DNA of 64,000 bases from Parolsenella sp958406235 (GTDB lineage: Bacteria; Actinomycetota; Coriobacteriia; Coriobacteriales; Atopobiaceae). This document shows, piece after piece, positions 16,845-24,324 of this stretch; position 1 is the stretch's first letter, and the number at the start of each line of letters is the position of its first letter. The position numbers and the translations under genes were made by a program. The stretch lies in assembly GCF_039062465.1 (NCBI RefSeq), contig NZ_JBCLNF010000003.1, positions 1 to 64,000 on the forward strand, in the 5' to 3' direction. Under the pieces are notes generated by a model that made no database searches, was not told where the DNA came from, and was given only the letters and a program-made list of their open reading frames with translations.

Positions 16845-16927
16845 AAGCCGGCGGGAAGCCGCGCATCGGCGGGGCTATCCTCCAGAGGAGGACAGCCCCG
16901 TTCGACATGCAAGCTTCCCGTCGGCTT
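16845..16927. terminator. Nested double hairpin between convergent genes
   Basis: Outer arms AAGCCGGCGGGAAGC (16845-16859) and GCTTCCCGTCGGCTT (16913-16927) pair at 14 of 15 positions plus a G-T wobble. An inner hairpin, GGGGCT...AGCCCC, lies at 16871-16899. A T-containing stretch follows on the plus strand (CGTCTTAAAACGTTTT) and AAAAC precedes on the other. It probably ends both the AIM24-like gene and map. Confidence 0.65.
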
Positions 16928-16993
16928 CGTCTTAAAACGTTTTATCTGGACGCGTCTCCAGCTTGTCCCGCCTCGCGAACGCCGAGAGCAAGC

Positions 16994-17878
16994 CTACCAG
17001 CTAAGGAGCTCGTAGCCGTCCTCGGTCACGACGAGCTGGACCTCCCACTGGGCAGAATCCGAGCCATCGGCCGTGCGCACGGTCCAGCCATTGGGATCGT
17101 CCATGTCGATGTCCGCACCGCCGGCGTTGACCATCGGCTCGATCGTGAAGCACATGCCCGGAGCAAGCACGACGCCCTCCCCCGGCTCGCCGACGTGCGA
17201 CACGAAGGGATCCTCGTGAAACGCGTTGCCGATGCCATGGCCGCCAAACTCGCGCACGACGCTAAAGCCGTTCTCCTCCACGTAGCTCTGGACGGCATGG
17301 GCCATGTCGCCCAACGTGTTCCAGGGCTTCACCTGGGCAAGGCCACGCTGGACACTCTCGCGCGTTACGTCGACGAGCTTCTGACGCTCAGGCGAGACCT
17401 CGCCGATGCAGAACATGCGGCTCGAATCGGAGTAGTAGCCGTCGAGGATCGTGGAGCAGTCGACGTTGACGATGTCGCCGTCCTTGAGAATGTCTTCCTC
17501 GCTGGGGATGCCGTGGCACACCACGTCGTTGATGGAGGTGCAAACGCTGTTGGGGAAGCCCTCGTAATTGAGGTCCGCCGGGGTACCGCCGTGCTCGACG
17601 GTGTAGTCATAAATCCACTTGTCCACCTCGGCAGTGCTGACACCGGCGTGGATGCGCTCTCCCACCATGTCAAGCACGCCGATGTTAATGGCGGCGGAGC
17701 GCTTGATGCCCTCGATGTCCTCCGGCGTCTTCAGCAGGCGGCGGACGATGACTTCCATACCGGCGTTGTAGCACTCCTGCAGACGCTCGTCGATTCGAGC
17801 GTGGCACTTCTTGTACTTCTTGCCGCTACCGCACCAGCAGAGGTCGTTACGTCCGGGAACCGGATCGTTGTCATACAT
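16994..17878 (-). CDS. map: Methionine aminopeptidase with N-terminal SEC-C zinc motif
   Basis: A 294-residue type I methionine aminopeptidase that removes the initiator methionine from nascent proteins. The first ~30 residues contain a SEC-C-like zinc motif (CWCGSGKKYKKCH), as in the MetAP1c form. The catalytic metal ligands appear in NVDCSTILDGYYSDSS (two Asp), GGHGIGNAFHEDP (His), FTIEPM (Glu) and a final Glu in WEVQLVVTEDG. A ribosome site, AAAGGAG, precedes the ATG. It is encoded downstream of fba but separated by a terminator. Confidence 0.96.
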   Translation of the reverse strand: MYDNDPVPGRNDLCWCGSGKKYKKCHARIDERLQECYNAGMEVIVRRLLKTPEDIEGIKRSAAINIGVLDMVGERIHAGVSTAEVDKWIYDYTVEHGGTPADLNYEGFPNSVCTSINDVVCHGIPSEEDILKDGDIVNVDCSTILDGYYSDSSRMFCIGEVSPERQKLVDVTRESVQRGLAQVKPWNTLGDMAHAVQSYVEENGFSVVREFGGHGIGNAFHEDPFVSHVGEPGEGVVLAPGMCFTIEPMVNAGGADIDMDDPNGWTVRTADGSDSAQWEVQLVVTEDGYELLSW

Positions 17879-17937
17879 GGTTAACTCCTTTCGTCTGCAG
17901 GTAAGTATGGCACTTTACGTGCCGACAAGGACGCAGA

Positions 17938-17966
17938 GAGCCCGCCCGGACAATCCGGACGGGCTC
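17938..17966 (-). terminator. Terminator of fba
   Basis: On the minus strand GAGCCCGTCCGGA pairs with TCCGGGCGGGCTC around a short loop (13-bp stem with one mismatch), 39 bp after the fba stop. The following bases are pyrimidine-rich (TCTCTGCGTCC) without a long T run. Confidence 0.7.
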
Positions 17967-18005
17967 CAATCACGTCATAAGCCGCTAGGCGTCTGCGAAG
18001 AGGCG

Positions 18006-18878
18006 TTAGTTCCAAGCCTTGCTGTCAGAGCCGAACTCGCGGATGAGCTCCTTGGTGCGCTCGACGATGGCGTCGCGACCAGGCTTCAGCATCTTGCGCG
18101 GATCGTAGCCCTTGCCCTGCTGATCCTTGCCAGCCTCGACGTACTCACGAACGCCCTGGGCAAAGACGACCTGGAGGTCAGTGTTGACGTTGACCTTGCA
18201 GATGCCCATGGAGACGGCCTTCTGGACCTGGTCGACGGGGATGCCGGTGCCGCCGTGGAGAACGAGGGGCAGGTCGCCGGTCTTGGCCTTGATGGCGGCG
18301 AGCTGGTCGAAGGAGAGGCCCTTCCAGTCAGCCGGGTAGAGGCCGTGGATGTTGCCGATGCCGCAGGCGAGGAAGTCAACGCCGAGGTCAGCAATCTGCT
18401 TGCACTGATCGGGGTCAGCGAGCTCGCCGGCGGAGGTCACGCCGTCCTCGGTGCCACCGATGCCGCCGACCTCAGCCTCGATGGAGAGGCCCTTGGAGTG
18501 GGCGAGCTTCACGAGCTCAGCGGTGTGCTCGAGGTTGGTCTCGAAGTCCTTCTCGTGGGAACCGTCATACATGATGGAGGAGAAGCCGGCCTCGATGGCC
18601 TTGAAGCAGTCCTCGTAGGAGCCGTGATCGAGGTGGAGGCAGACGGGCACGGTGATGTTCAGGGTGTCCATCATGTCAACAACAACGTCGTGGCAGAGCT
18701 TGAAGCTGGTCATCCACTTGGCGGCACCGGCGGTGCACTGGATGATGAGCGGGCTCTGGAGCTCCTCAGCGGCGGTGAGGATGCCGTAGGTCCACTCGAT
18801 GTTGTTGGTGTTGAACGCGCCAAGGCCGTAGTGGCCCTTCTCGGCGGACTGGAGCATGTGCGTAGCGTTAACGAGCAT
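18006..18878 (-). CDS. fba: Fructose-1,6-bisphosphate aldolase, class II
   Basis: A 290-residue zinc-dependent aldolase of glycolysis and gluconeogenesis, cleaving fructose-1,6-bisphosphate to dihydroxyacetone phosphate and glyceraldehyde-3-phosphate. It shows GAFNTNNIEW, VCLHLDHGSYEDC (metal His and catalytic Asp), a glycine-rich EAEVGGIGGTEDG, and LHGGTGIP with a later NVNTDLQ phosphate site. The ATG at 18878 with GGAGGAAAG upstream is preferred over a start ten codons earlier. A perfect TATAAT lies 47 bp upstream. It is transcribed alone. Confidence 0.96.
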   Translation of the reverse strand: MLVNATHMLQSAEKGHYGLGAFNTNNIEWTYGILTAAEELQSPLIIQCTAGAAKWMTSFKLCHDVVVDMMDTLNITVPVCLHLDHGSYEDCFKAIEAGFSSIMYDGSHEKDFETNLEHTAELVKLAHSKGLSIEAEVGGIGGTEDGVTSAGELADPDQCKQIADLGVDFLACGIGNIHGLYPADWKGLSFDQLAAIKAKTGDLPLVLHGGTGIPVDQVQKAVSMGICKVNVNTDLQVVFAQGVREYVEAGKDQQGKGYDPRKMLKPGRDAIVERTKELIREFGSDSKAWN

Positions 18879-18924
18879 GTCTTTCCTCCATTGCTTGATG
18901 AGCAACAAACACTAACTGAATCGG

Positions 18925-18930
18925 ATTATA
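18925..18930 (-). promoter_or_regulatory. Consensus -10 hexamer upstream of fba
   Basis: A perfect TATAAT on the minus strand, 47 bp before the fba start codon. No convincing -35 at 17 bp is present. The gene-free stretch 18879-19232 otherwise holds only low-complexity GC-rich sequence (19075-19215, GGGCGCGG/GGCACGGG-like runs) with no gene or structure I can name. Confidence 0.45.
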
Positions 18931-19232
18931 GCGAGCGATGTTGACACGAGAGCGAAAAGCACCGAGTTCTTACAGAAATCTGCAGCTAGATGGCTAGTTG
19001 TTCGCTATGCCGTAGTCATTTTGTGATAGGGATGAACAGCATTCGGCATTCATTCATGCAACAAGCGGATGCTCGCGCCGCGGGTGCGGCGACGGTCGTA
19101 CGCACGGTCGGGCGCCGCGCGACGGGCGCGGCACGGGCAGGCATGGCGCGGGGGCGGCACGGGGCCCAGCGTGGGCGGGCGCGCCGCGGGCAGGCGCGGC
19201 GACAAGCCGCCGCAGCGGCGGAACGGCGAAGC

Positions 19233-19550
19233 CTATGCCATGCGAAGGATGGCGAAGACGAACGCGAAGACAAACGTGACGAGCATCATTACCGCGCCCG
19301 AGAAGAGAAAGACGTCGGAGAGCAGCATCACGCGCCTCTCGGCGTGAGAGCCACAACGAGCGCACATCTCCGCCACCATCGAGAGGACGACGGTCGTGAC
19401 GAGAATGGCCACGCAGGCGAGGATGAGCGAGAGAAGCACGATCTTCTGCCAGGTGGCCTCGACCCCCGTGAACGCATAGGGACCAGCGATAGCCAGCGCC
19501 ACACCCATGATCGCGGCCACACACGCACGCATGACTCCGCCCTCCGCCAT
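19233..19550 (-). CDS. Small membrane protein, function unknown
   Basis: A 105-residue protein with three or four hydrophobic segments (VAAIMGVALAIAGPYAF, IVLLSLILACVAILVTTVVL, FLFSGAVMMLVTFVFAFVF) and a short loop bearing CARCGSH. The ATG at 19550 has GGAG five bases upstream; a GTG two codons earlier is also possible. No family is recognised. It diverges from the iron alcohol dehydrogenase gene, with a pair of palindromic repeats between them. Confidence 0.65.
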   Translation of the reverse strand: MAEGGVMRACVAAIMGVALAIAGPYAFTGVEATWQKIVLLSLILACVAILVTTVVLSMVAEMCARCGSHAERRVMLLSDVFLFSGAVMMLVTFVFAFVFAILRMA

Positions 19551-19570
19551 TGCCACTCCAGTCCCTCAGA

Positions 19571-19599
19571 GTTGACAAAGGGACTGTCCCCTTGTCAAC
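19571..19599. repeat. Palindromic repeat, module 1 (GTTGAC type), locus A
   Basis: A 29-bp near-perfect palindrome starting GTTGACAAAGGGAC and ending CTTGTCAAC. Near-identical copies occur at 21343, 32766 and 39153. Locus A sits between divergent genes. Confidence 0.9.
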
Positions 19600-19602
19600 T
19601 TT

Positions 19603-19635
19603 AACCTGCAAAAGGGACTGTTCCTTTTGCAGGTT
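19603..19635. repeat. Palindromic repeat, module 2 (AACCTGC type), locus A
   Basis: A 33-bp palindrome starting AACCTGCAAAAGGGAC and ending CCTTTTGCAGGTT, four bases after module 1. Related copies occur at 32728 and 39113. It shares the AAAGGGAC core with module 1. Confidence 0.9.
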
Positions 19636-19727
19636 TCCATCGTCAGCCTCCGGATTTGTTGTCCGGTATGGGGAATACAATAGTGAAATCGAATCGCCCG
19701 ACGCAACCTGCCCACGAAAGGAAACGC

Positions 19728-20960
19728 ATGAATGACTTCAGCTTCTCCATGCCCACCAAAGTCGTCTTTGGCAGGGGCCTGACGGACCATACCGGCTCCG
19801 AGCTCGCGTCTCGCGGCTTCAAGCATGCCCTCGTCGTCTATGGCAAGGGTTCCGTCGTGCGCACGGGCACGCTTGACCGAGTCCTCGCCTCCCTCGATGC
19901 CGCCGGCGTTGCCCATACGGAGTTCGGCGGTGCCCAGCCCAACCCCAGCCTCGCCCACGCCCGCGAGGGCGTAGAGGTGGCACGCGCCTCGGGTGCCGAT
20001 GTCGTTCTCGCCGTCGGCGGCGGCTCCGCCATCGACACCGCAAAGGGCATCGCCCTCGGTGTCCCCTACCAGGGTGACCTGTGGGACCTCTACACCCACG
20101 CCGCCGAGCCCGTGGCGGAGGGCAAGCTTCCCGTCGCGTGCGTCCTCACCATTCCTGCCGCCGGCTCCGAGGCAAGTGCCTCGAGCGTCCTTACCAACGA
20201 GGAGGCCCACCTCAAGAAGGGTCTCTCGTCCGAGCTCAACCGCCCCGTCGTCTCCGTTCTCGACCCTGAGCTGACCTTCACCCTCCCCGCCTACCAGACG
20301 GCAGCCGGCGTGACGGACATGTGCGCTCACATCCTCGAGCGCTTCTTCTCCACCAGCGGCCCCGTTCCCGTGACCGACCAGCTTGACTGCGGTCTCATCC
20401 GCGCCATCATCTCCGAGGCAGGTCGCGTCATGGAAGACCCCGAGTGCTATGACGCGCGCGCCAACCTCATGTGGGCCGGCACGCTCGCCCACAATGACCT
20501 CGCCGGATGCGGCCGTGGAGCCAACGGCGGTCGCGCGGGCGGCTGGGAGAGCCACGGCATGGAGCACGAACTCTCCGCACATGACCCGAAGGTAGCCCAC
20601 GGCGCCGGCCTTGCCGTTGTCATGCCGGCGTGGATGCGCTACGTCTGGCAGTCCAACCCCGAGCGCTTCCTCACCCTGGGCGCCGGCGTGTTTGACATCG
20701 AGCCGGTGGATGTCGTCGAGGATTGCATCGACGCCACGCCGGAGGAGGCCGTCGAGGACGCCATCCTCGCCACGATCGACGAGCTGCAGGCCTTCTTCTG
20801 CTCCATCGGTATGCCACGCACGCTGGGAGAGCTCGGCTTCACCGCCGATGACATCCCCGCCTTCCTCGAGACGCTCGAGCAGAACAAGGGTGCCGAGTTT
20901 GGCCAGCTCCAAAGGCTCACGATGGATGACGCGCGCGCCATCTACGAGAGCTGCCTGTAG
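19728..20960 (+). CDS. Iron-containing alcohol dehydrogenase (butanol dehydrogenase-like)
   Basis: A 410-residue group III dehydrogenase of the BdhA/YqhD type. The nucleotide site is VVLAVGGGSAIDTAKGI; metal ligands are read from GVTDMCAHILE (Asp and His), ESHGMEHELSAHDPKVAHGAG (two further His). The family reduces aldehydes to alcohols with NAD(P)H. The ATG at 19728, after GAAAGGAAACGC, is preferred over an upstream ATG because the family begins with a short strand such as DFSFSMPTKVVFG. The acylphosphatase gene follows after six bases, so they form an operon. Confidence 0.94.
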   Translation: MNDFSFSMPTKVVFGRGLTDHTGSELASRGFKHALVVYGKGSVVRTGTLDRVLASLDAAGVAHTEFGGAQPNPSLAHAREGVEVARASGADVVLAVGGGSAIDTAKGIALGVPYQGDLWDLYTHAAEPVAEGKLPVACVLTIPAAGSEASASSVLTNEEAHLKKGLSSELNRPVVSVLDPELTFTLPAYQTAAGVTDMCAHILERFFSTSGPVPVTDQLDCGLIRAIISEAGRVMEDPECYDARANLMWAGTLAHNDLAGCGRGANGGRAGGWESHGMEHELSAHDPKVAHGAGLAVVMPAWMRYVWQSNPERFLTLGAGVFDIEPVDVVEDCIDATPEEAVEDAILATIDELQAFFCSIGMPRTLGELGFTADDIPAFLETLEQNKGAEFGQLQRLTMDDARAIYESCL

Positions 20961-20966
20961 TCAGCC

Positions 20967-21320
20967 ATGGATGTAAGCGAGGTCATCCGCACCTGGGATA
21001 TCGACGGAGAGGTTCGCCTCGCCCTCGTCTTCGACGGTACCGTCCAGGGCGTCGGTTTCCGTTGGACCACGCAATCGCTCGCGAATGAGGCGGGCGTCGC
21101 CGGCTGGGTCCGCAACGAGCCAAACGGCACCGTAACCGCGGAGATGCAGGGCACGGGCCACGCCATCTGCCAAGTGCTCGCCGGCCTTCGCGGCCAATAC
21201 GCCAGCGCTCGCTCGCACGCTTTCCTGCGTGCGATGAACCTGCACTTCACCGTTGCCTCATGCGAAAGGAGGGTCTGCCGCCAATCCGGCGACAAACCCT
21301 CCTTTGAGGTTCGGTATTAA
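20967..21320 (+). CDS. acyP: Acylphosphatase with a short C-terminal tail
   Basis: A 117-residue protein with an acylphosphatase domain at about residues 14-105: the substrate loop VQGVGFRWTT (catalytic Arg) and the GVAGWVRNEPNGTV segment with the catalytic Asn are present. It hydrolyses acyl phosphates such as acetyl phosphate. The coding sequence for the tail after about residue 100 carries a perfect AAAGGAGGGT/ACCCTCCTTT inverted repeat at 21265-21305, which may serve as a terminator inside the gene end. It starts six bases after the alcohol dehydrogenase stop. Confidence 0.9.
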   Translation: MDVSEVIRTWDIDGEVRLALVFDGTVQGVGFRWTTQSLANEAGVAGWVRNEPNGTVTAEMQGTGHAICQVLAGLRGQYASARSHAFLRAMNLHFTVASCERRVCRQSGDKPSFEVRY

Positions 21321-21342
21321 CCAGCGATGACTGCCTCACGGG

Positions 21343-21371
21343 GTTGACAAAGGGACTGTCCCTTTGTCAAC
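21343..21371. repeat. Palindromic repeat, module 1, locus B
   Basis: A 29-bp perfect palindrome beginning GTTGACAAAGGGAC, six bases beyond the stop of the minus-strand SDR gene and 23 bp after the acylphosphatase stop. It stands alone, without module 2. The position fits a bidirectional 3'-end hairpin. Confidence 0.9.
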
Positions 21372-21377
21372 CCTCGC

Positions 21378-22181
21378 TTAGTCCTGGTCGGCGTAGAACG
21401 AGCCCATGTAGCGGATGTACTCGTCCTCGGTGTGGTTGGCCTTCCAGTCGTGGACGCTCTTCTTGTTGCGCTCGCCGGTGATGATGGAGAACTCCTTCCC
21501 GAGCTTCTCGAACGCCTCGTCGGCCACCTCATCGGGCGTGAGCGCAAGCTTGACGACCTGCTCGCCCACCGGGCCCTTCGGGAAGTTCTTGATGGCCGTG
21601 GGCGTGAGCGTGGTGCCCAGCGTGCAGACCTCGACGTCGACGCCCGTCTTCTCGCACTCGCAGGCCACGGCCTCGGTGAGCTTGAGGATGTAGGCCTTGC
21701 CGGCGCCGTACTCGGCGTTCCACGGGGAGCTCGAGATGCCCGTCATGGACGAGACGTTGATGACCGCGCCACGGTCCTGCTCGGCAAAGATCGTCATGAA
21801 GTGGTGGAACATGCGCAGGAAGCTGATGACGTTGACGTTCACCATCTTCTCGTGGTCCTCAAGCGAGGTGTGCTGGAACTTGCCAAAGTGGTGCAGGCAG
21901 GCGACGTAGCTCATGAAGCCCATATCAAGGCCCTCGGTGGCCGAGAAGACCGCCTCGCAGGCCTCGTCGGGGCAAGACAGGTCGGCACGGACGACCTTAT
22001 AGTCCACGCCGTACTCCTCGTGGAACTTCTCGCCCTTCTCGCGCAGCAGCTCCTCGCGTCGACCCACCATAACCAGGTTCATGCCACCCTCGGCGAGCTT
22101 CTTGCAGAACGCCTCGCCGACGCCCTCGGTGGCACCAAGGACGATGCCCCACTCGCCGTACTTCTCGCGTAGATTCGTCAT
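21378..22181 (-). CDS. Short-chain dehydrogenase/reductase
   Basis: A 267-residue SDR. The cofactor site is IVLGATEGVGEAF (TGxxxGxG type, with A at the first position), the active-site Ser lies in AVINVSSMTG, and the catalytic YxxxK is YGAGK. The N-terminal 11 residues precede the first strand. The family reduces or oxidises a wide range of alcohols and ketones; the substrate is unknown. ATG 22181 follows a GGGGAGA ribosome site, whereas an in-frame start 15 codons earlier does not. It converges on the acylphosphatase gene. Confidence 0.92.
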   Translation of the reverse strand: MTNLREKYGEWGIVLGATEGVGEAFCKKLAEGGMNLVMVGRREELLREKGEKFHEEYGVDYKVVRADLSCPDEACEAVFSATEGLDMGFMSYVACLHHFGKFQHTSLEDHEKMVNVNVISFLRMFHHFMTIFAEQDRGAVINVSSMTGISSSPWNAEYGAGKAYILKLTEAVACECEKTGVDVEVCTLGTTLTPTAIKNFPKGPVGEQVVKLALTPDEVADEAFEKLGKEFSIITGERNKKSVHDWKANHTEDEYIRYMGSFYADQD

Positions 22182-22363
22182 AAGTCTCCCCTTTCTTTGG
22201 CCGCCAGCCCCGGCGGCAGCAAACACTCGCGGTGCACAGGGATACTCCTGGCCGAGCGAGCGTGGCCCTTTTCATCCGCGAGCGGCGAGACGCCCATCCG
22301 CGAACGGCGGTCAGGCCGCGAGAGGTTGACAGATGCCGTAAACTCGGCTCTTTTCAGCAAAGG

Positions 22364-22402
22364 GAGCCCGACCCGCGCATGCGAGACGGGCCCCGGGGGC
22401 TC
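22364..22402 (-). terminator. Hairpin after the radical SAM gene
   Basis: On the minus strand GAGCCC...CCCG pairs with CGGG...GGGCTC (two stem blocks with a small internal mismatch), then CCCTTTGC. It starts 31 bp after the radical SAM stop codon. The T tract is weak. Confidence 0.5.
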
Positions 22403-22432
22403 AGCCGTGTGGCAGGTTCCACGCGGCGGGGC

Positions 22433-23884
22433 TTACTTCGTGGCCGTGGGCTCCTCGGCATAACCATAGTGGCCCTGAGCCTCGAACTTCTTCATGTCCG
22501 TGGCGGCCATACCCTGCGAATGGTCCGCCACATGGCGCTTCTCGTACAGGGGGCTCTCCTTGTCGTCCCATAGACGATCAGCAACGGGCGCCCAGGCCTT
22601 CGCGGCCTCGACGGTCTTCTCGCGCAACTGTTCCGGCGTCTCCTTCTCGACGAGATCGGTGGAATGGGCGTCGCTCTCCGCAACGAGCTTGGGCAGCGTA
22701 TCGGGATTCTCGAGCATGGGACACGGCTTGAGGTGGTTGGCGTTAAAGGGCTGTCCCTCGTAGTACTTCATGAAGATGGGGCTGCCGAGTGCGTCGAGCA
22801 GGCTCACGTCGTGGATGTTGGCGTTGGAGTAGTGGATGAAGACGCACGGTTCGACATCGCCCGCGGCGTTGATGTGCAGATAGCGGCGGCCGCCGGCGAT
22901 GCAACCGCCCACGTACTCGCCATCGTTCTGGAAGTCGAGCGTGAACAGCGGCTTCTTCTCGCGCATCTCGCGAACGAAGCGATACATCTTCTCACGCTGC
23001 TCGGGCGTGGGAATGAGCTCCGCCGTGGCGGCGCGGCCCACGGGCATGAAGTGGAAGTACCAGCAGAAGAGCGCGCCCTTGTCGATCATCCAGTCGATGT
23101 TCTCCTCCGTGGCGACCGTGTCGGCATTCGCCTTCGTCCAGCAGCAGGAGATACCAAACGGCAGCTTGTGCGAGCGCAGTAGGTCCATGGCGCACTCGAT
23201 CTTGGCATAGGTGCCCTGACCGCGGCGGGAGTCCGTGGTGTGCTCGTTGCCCTCGGCCGAAATTGCCGGCACGAAGTTGCCCACGCGGATCATGTCCTGG
23301 CAAAACTCCTCGTCGATGAGGGTGGCATTCGTGAAGCAGAGGAACGCGCAGTCAGGGTGCTTCTCGCAGATCTTGATGAGGTCGTGCTTGCGCACGAGCG
23401 GCTCCCCGCCCGTGTAGATGTACATGTGAGTGCCAAGCTCCTTGCCTTGGCAGACGATCGAGTCGATGTCATCGAAGGAGAGGTTCTGCTGGTGGCCGTA
23501 CTCCGCCGCCCAGCAGCCGGTGCAGTGCAGGTTGCAGGCGCTCGTGGGGTCGAGGAGGATGGCCCACGGGATGTTGCGCTGGTACTTCTCTCGAGCCTTC
23601 TCCTGGACGGGCCAAGCGAGGAGGTTGCCGTCGACGAGCAGAGCCTTGAGGAGCTTCGTGCGCATCTCGGGGTTGAGGTCGAAGACGCGCATGATCAAGT
23701 CATACCAATTGCCACGGCTCTTGATGACGTCCGTGAAGGCCTTACGTTGAACAGGAAATACGCTGTCCGGAACAAGCTTGTTCACGAGGTCCATGATCTT
23801 ATCGACGTTTTCGGCAGGATTCTCGTTGAGGTAATCAACGAGCTTGTTGAGCGCCGCACGCTCGGCGGCCTGGGTGAGTCCCAT
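22433..23884 (-). CDS. Radical SAM/SPASM-type protein
   Basis: A 483-residue protein. An N-terminal helical region (1-115) precedes the radical SAM core with CNLHCTGC (CxxxCxxC), the TGGEPL motif and a C-terminal cysteine-bearing region (GGCIAGG near 375 and a PCVF motif about 20 residues later) of SPASM type that could hold auxiliary Fe-S clusters. The family often modifies peptides or activates enzymes, but no small peptide gene or partner is seen nearby. ATG 23884 follows GGGAGAAGG; the longer frame to 24094 runs into the promoter and is rejected. The last 60 residues are charged and outside the usual core. The role is unknown. Confidence 0.85.
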   Translation of the reverse strand: MGLTQAAERAALNKLVDYLNENPAENVDKIMDLVNKLVPDSVFPVQRKAFTDVIKSRGNWYDLIMRVFDLNPEMRTKLLKALLVDGNLLAWPVQEKAREKYQRNIPWAILLDPTSACNLHCTGCWAAEYGHQQNLSFDDIDSIVCQGKELGTHMYIYTGGEPLVRKHDLIKICEKHPDCAFLCFTNATLIDEEFCQDMIRVGNFVPAISAEGNEHTTDSRRGQGTYAKIECAMDLLRSHKLPFGISCCWTKANADTVATEENIDWMIDKGALFCWYFHFMPVGRAATAELIPTPEQREKMYRFVREMREKKPLFTLDFQNDGEYVGGCIAGGRRYLHINAAGDVEPCVFIHYSNANIHDVSLLDALGSPIFMKYYEGQPFNANHLKPCPMLENPDTLPKLVAESDAHSTDLVEKETPEQLREKTVEAAKAWAPVADRLWDDKESPLYEKRHVADHSQGMAATDMKKFEAQGHYGYAEEPTATK

Positions 23885-23944
23885 GGATCCTTCTCCCCTC
23901 GCGCCGGAGTCTCTCATCGCTCCGGTCTTATGTAAACTTTCGTC

Positions 23945-23975
23945 ATGATACCCCTGTCGGTTCTTATGTAAACTT
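23945..23975 (-). promoter_or_regulatory. Promoter of the radical SAM gene with flanking 13-bp repeats
   Basis: On the minus strand TTTACA (23972-23967), 16 bases, then TATCAT (23950-23945) make a good promoter. The plus-strand sequence CTTATGTAAACTT occurs twice, at 23927-23939 and 23963-23975, so one copy covers the -35 and the other the transcription start. This is the layout of a repressor with two sites. Confidence 0.6.
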
Positions 23976-24101
23976 ACGAGGTTGAGTATGGTATCGCGAA
24001 GGGGTTTCCGCCTTCGCAGCCCAGAAAGTTGATCGCGAGCCAAACGTCGGCGTCGGCACCCCGGGGAGTGGTCTAACTCGAAAGGGCCTGGCACCGAAAA
24101 G

Positions 24102-24132
24102 AAGGCCCGCCACCAACACGGTGACGGGCCTT
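24102..24132. terminator. Intergenic hairpin with flanking A/T
   Basis: AAGGCCCGCCACC and GGTGACGGGCCTT form a 13-bp stem with one mismatch around a five-base loop. GAAAAG precedes and TTTGC follows, so it could end transcripts from either side. It lies in the gene-free spacer 23976-24324. Confidence 0.6.
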
Positions 24133-24179
24133 TGCTGGCCGTTCCAGATAGTCACGTCCGGCATTCACGGGCAGCCATG

Positions 24180-24278
24180 CGCCTCCGCACGCCGCGCAGG
24201 CTCGTGGCGCGCGTGTGCCGTCCACTCTCGCGTCTCCGCGCGCCGCGCAGGCGTGGCGCCCGCGTGCCGTCCAGCCTC
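24180..24278. repeat. Tandem duplication of about 50 bp
   Basis: The unit runs from CGCCTCCGCACGCCGCGCAGG to GCCGTCCA, at about 24180-24228 and 24231-24278, with several differences between copies. It is GC-rich and has no open frame of note. Confidence 0.65.
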
Positions 24279-24324
24279 GCGCCCCCACGTGTCGAGCGGT
24301 CCCGCGCCCATCGCGCACTATCCT

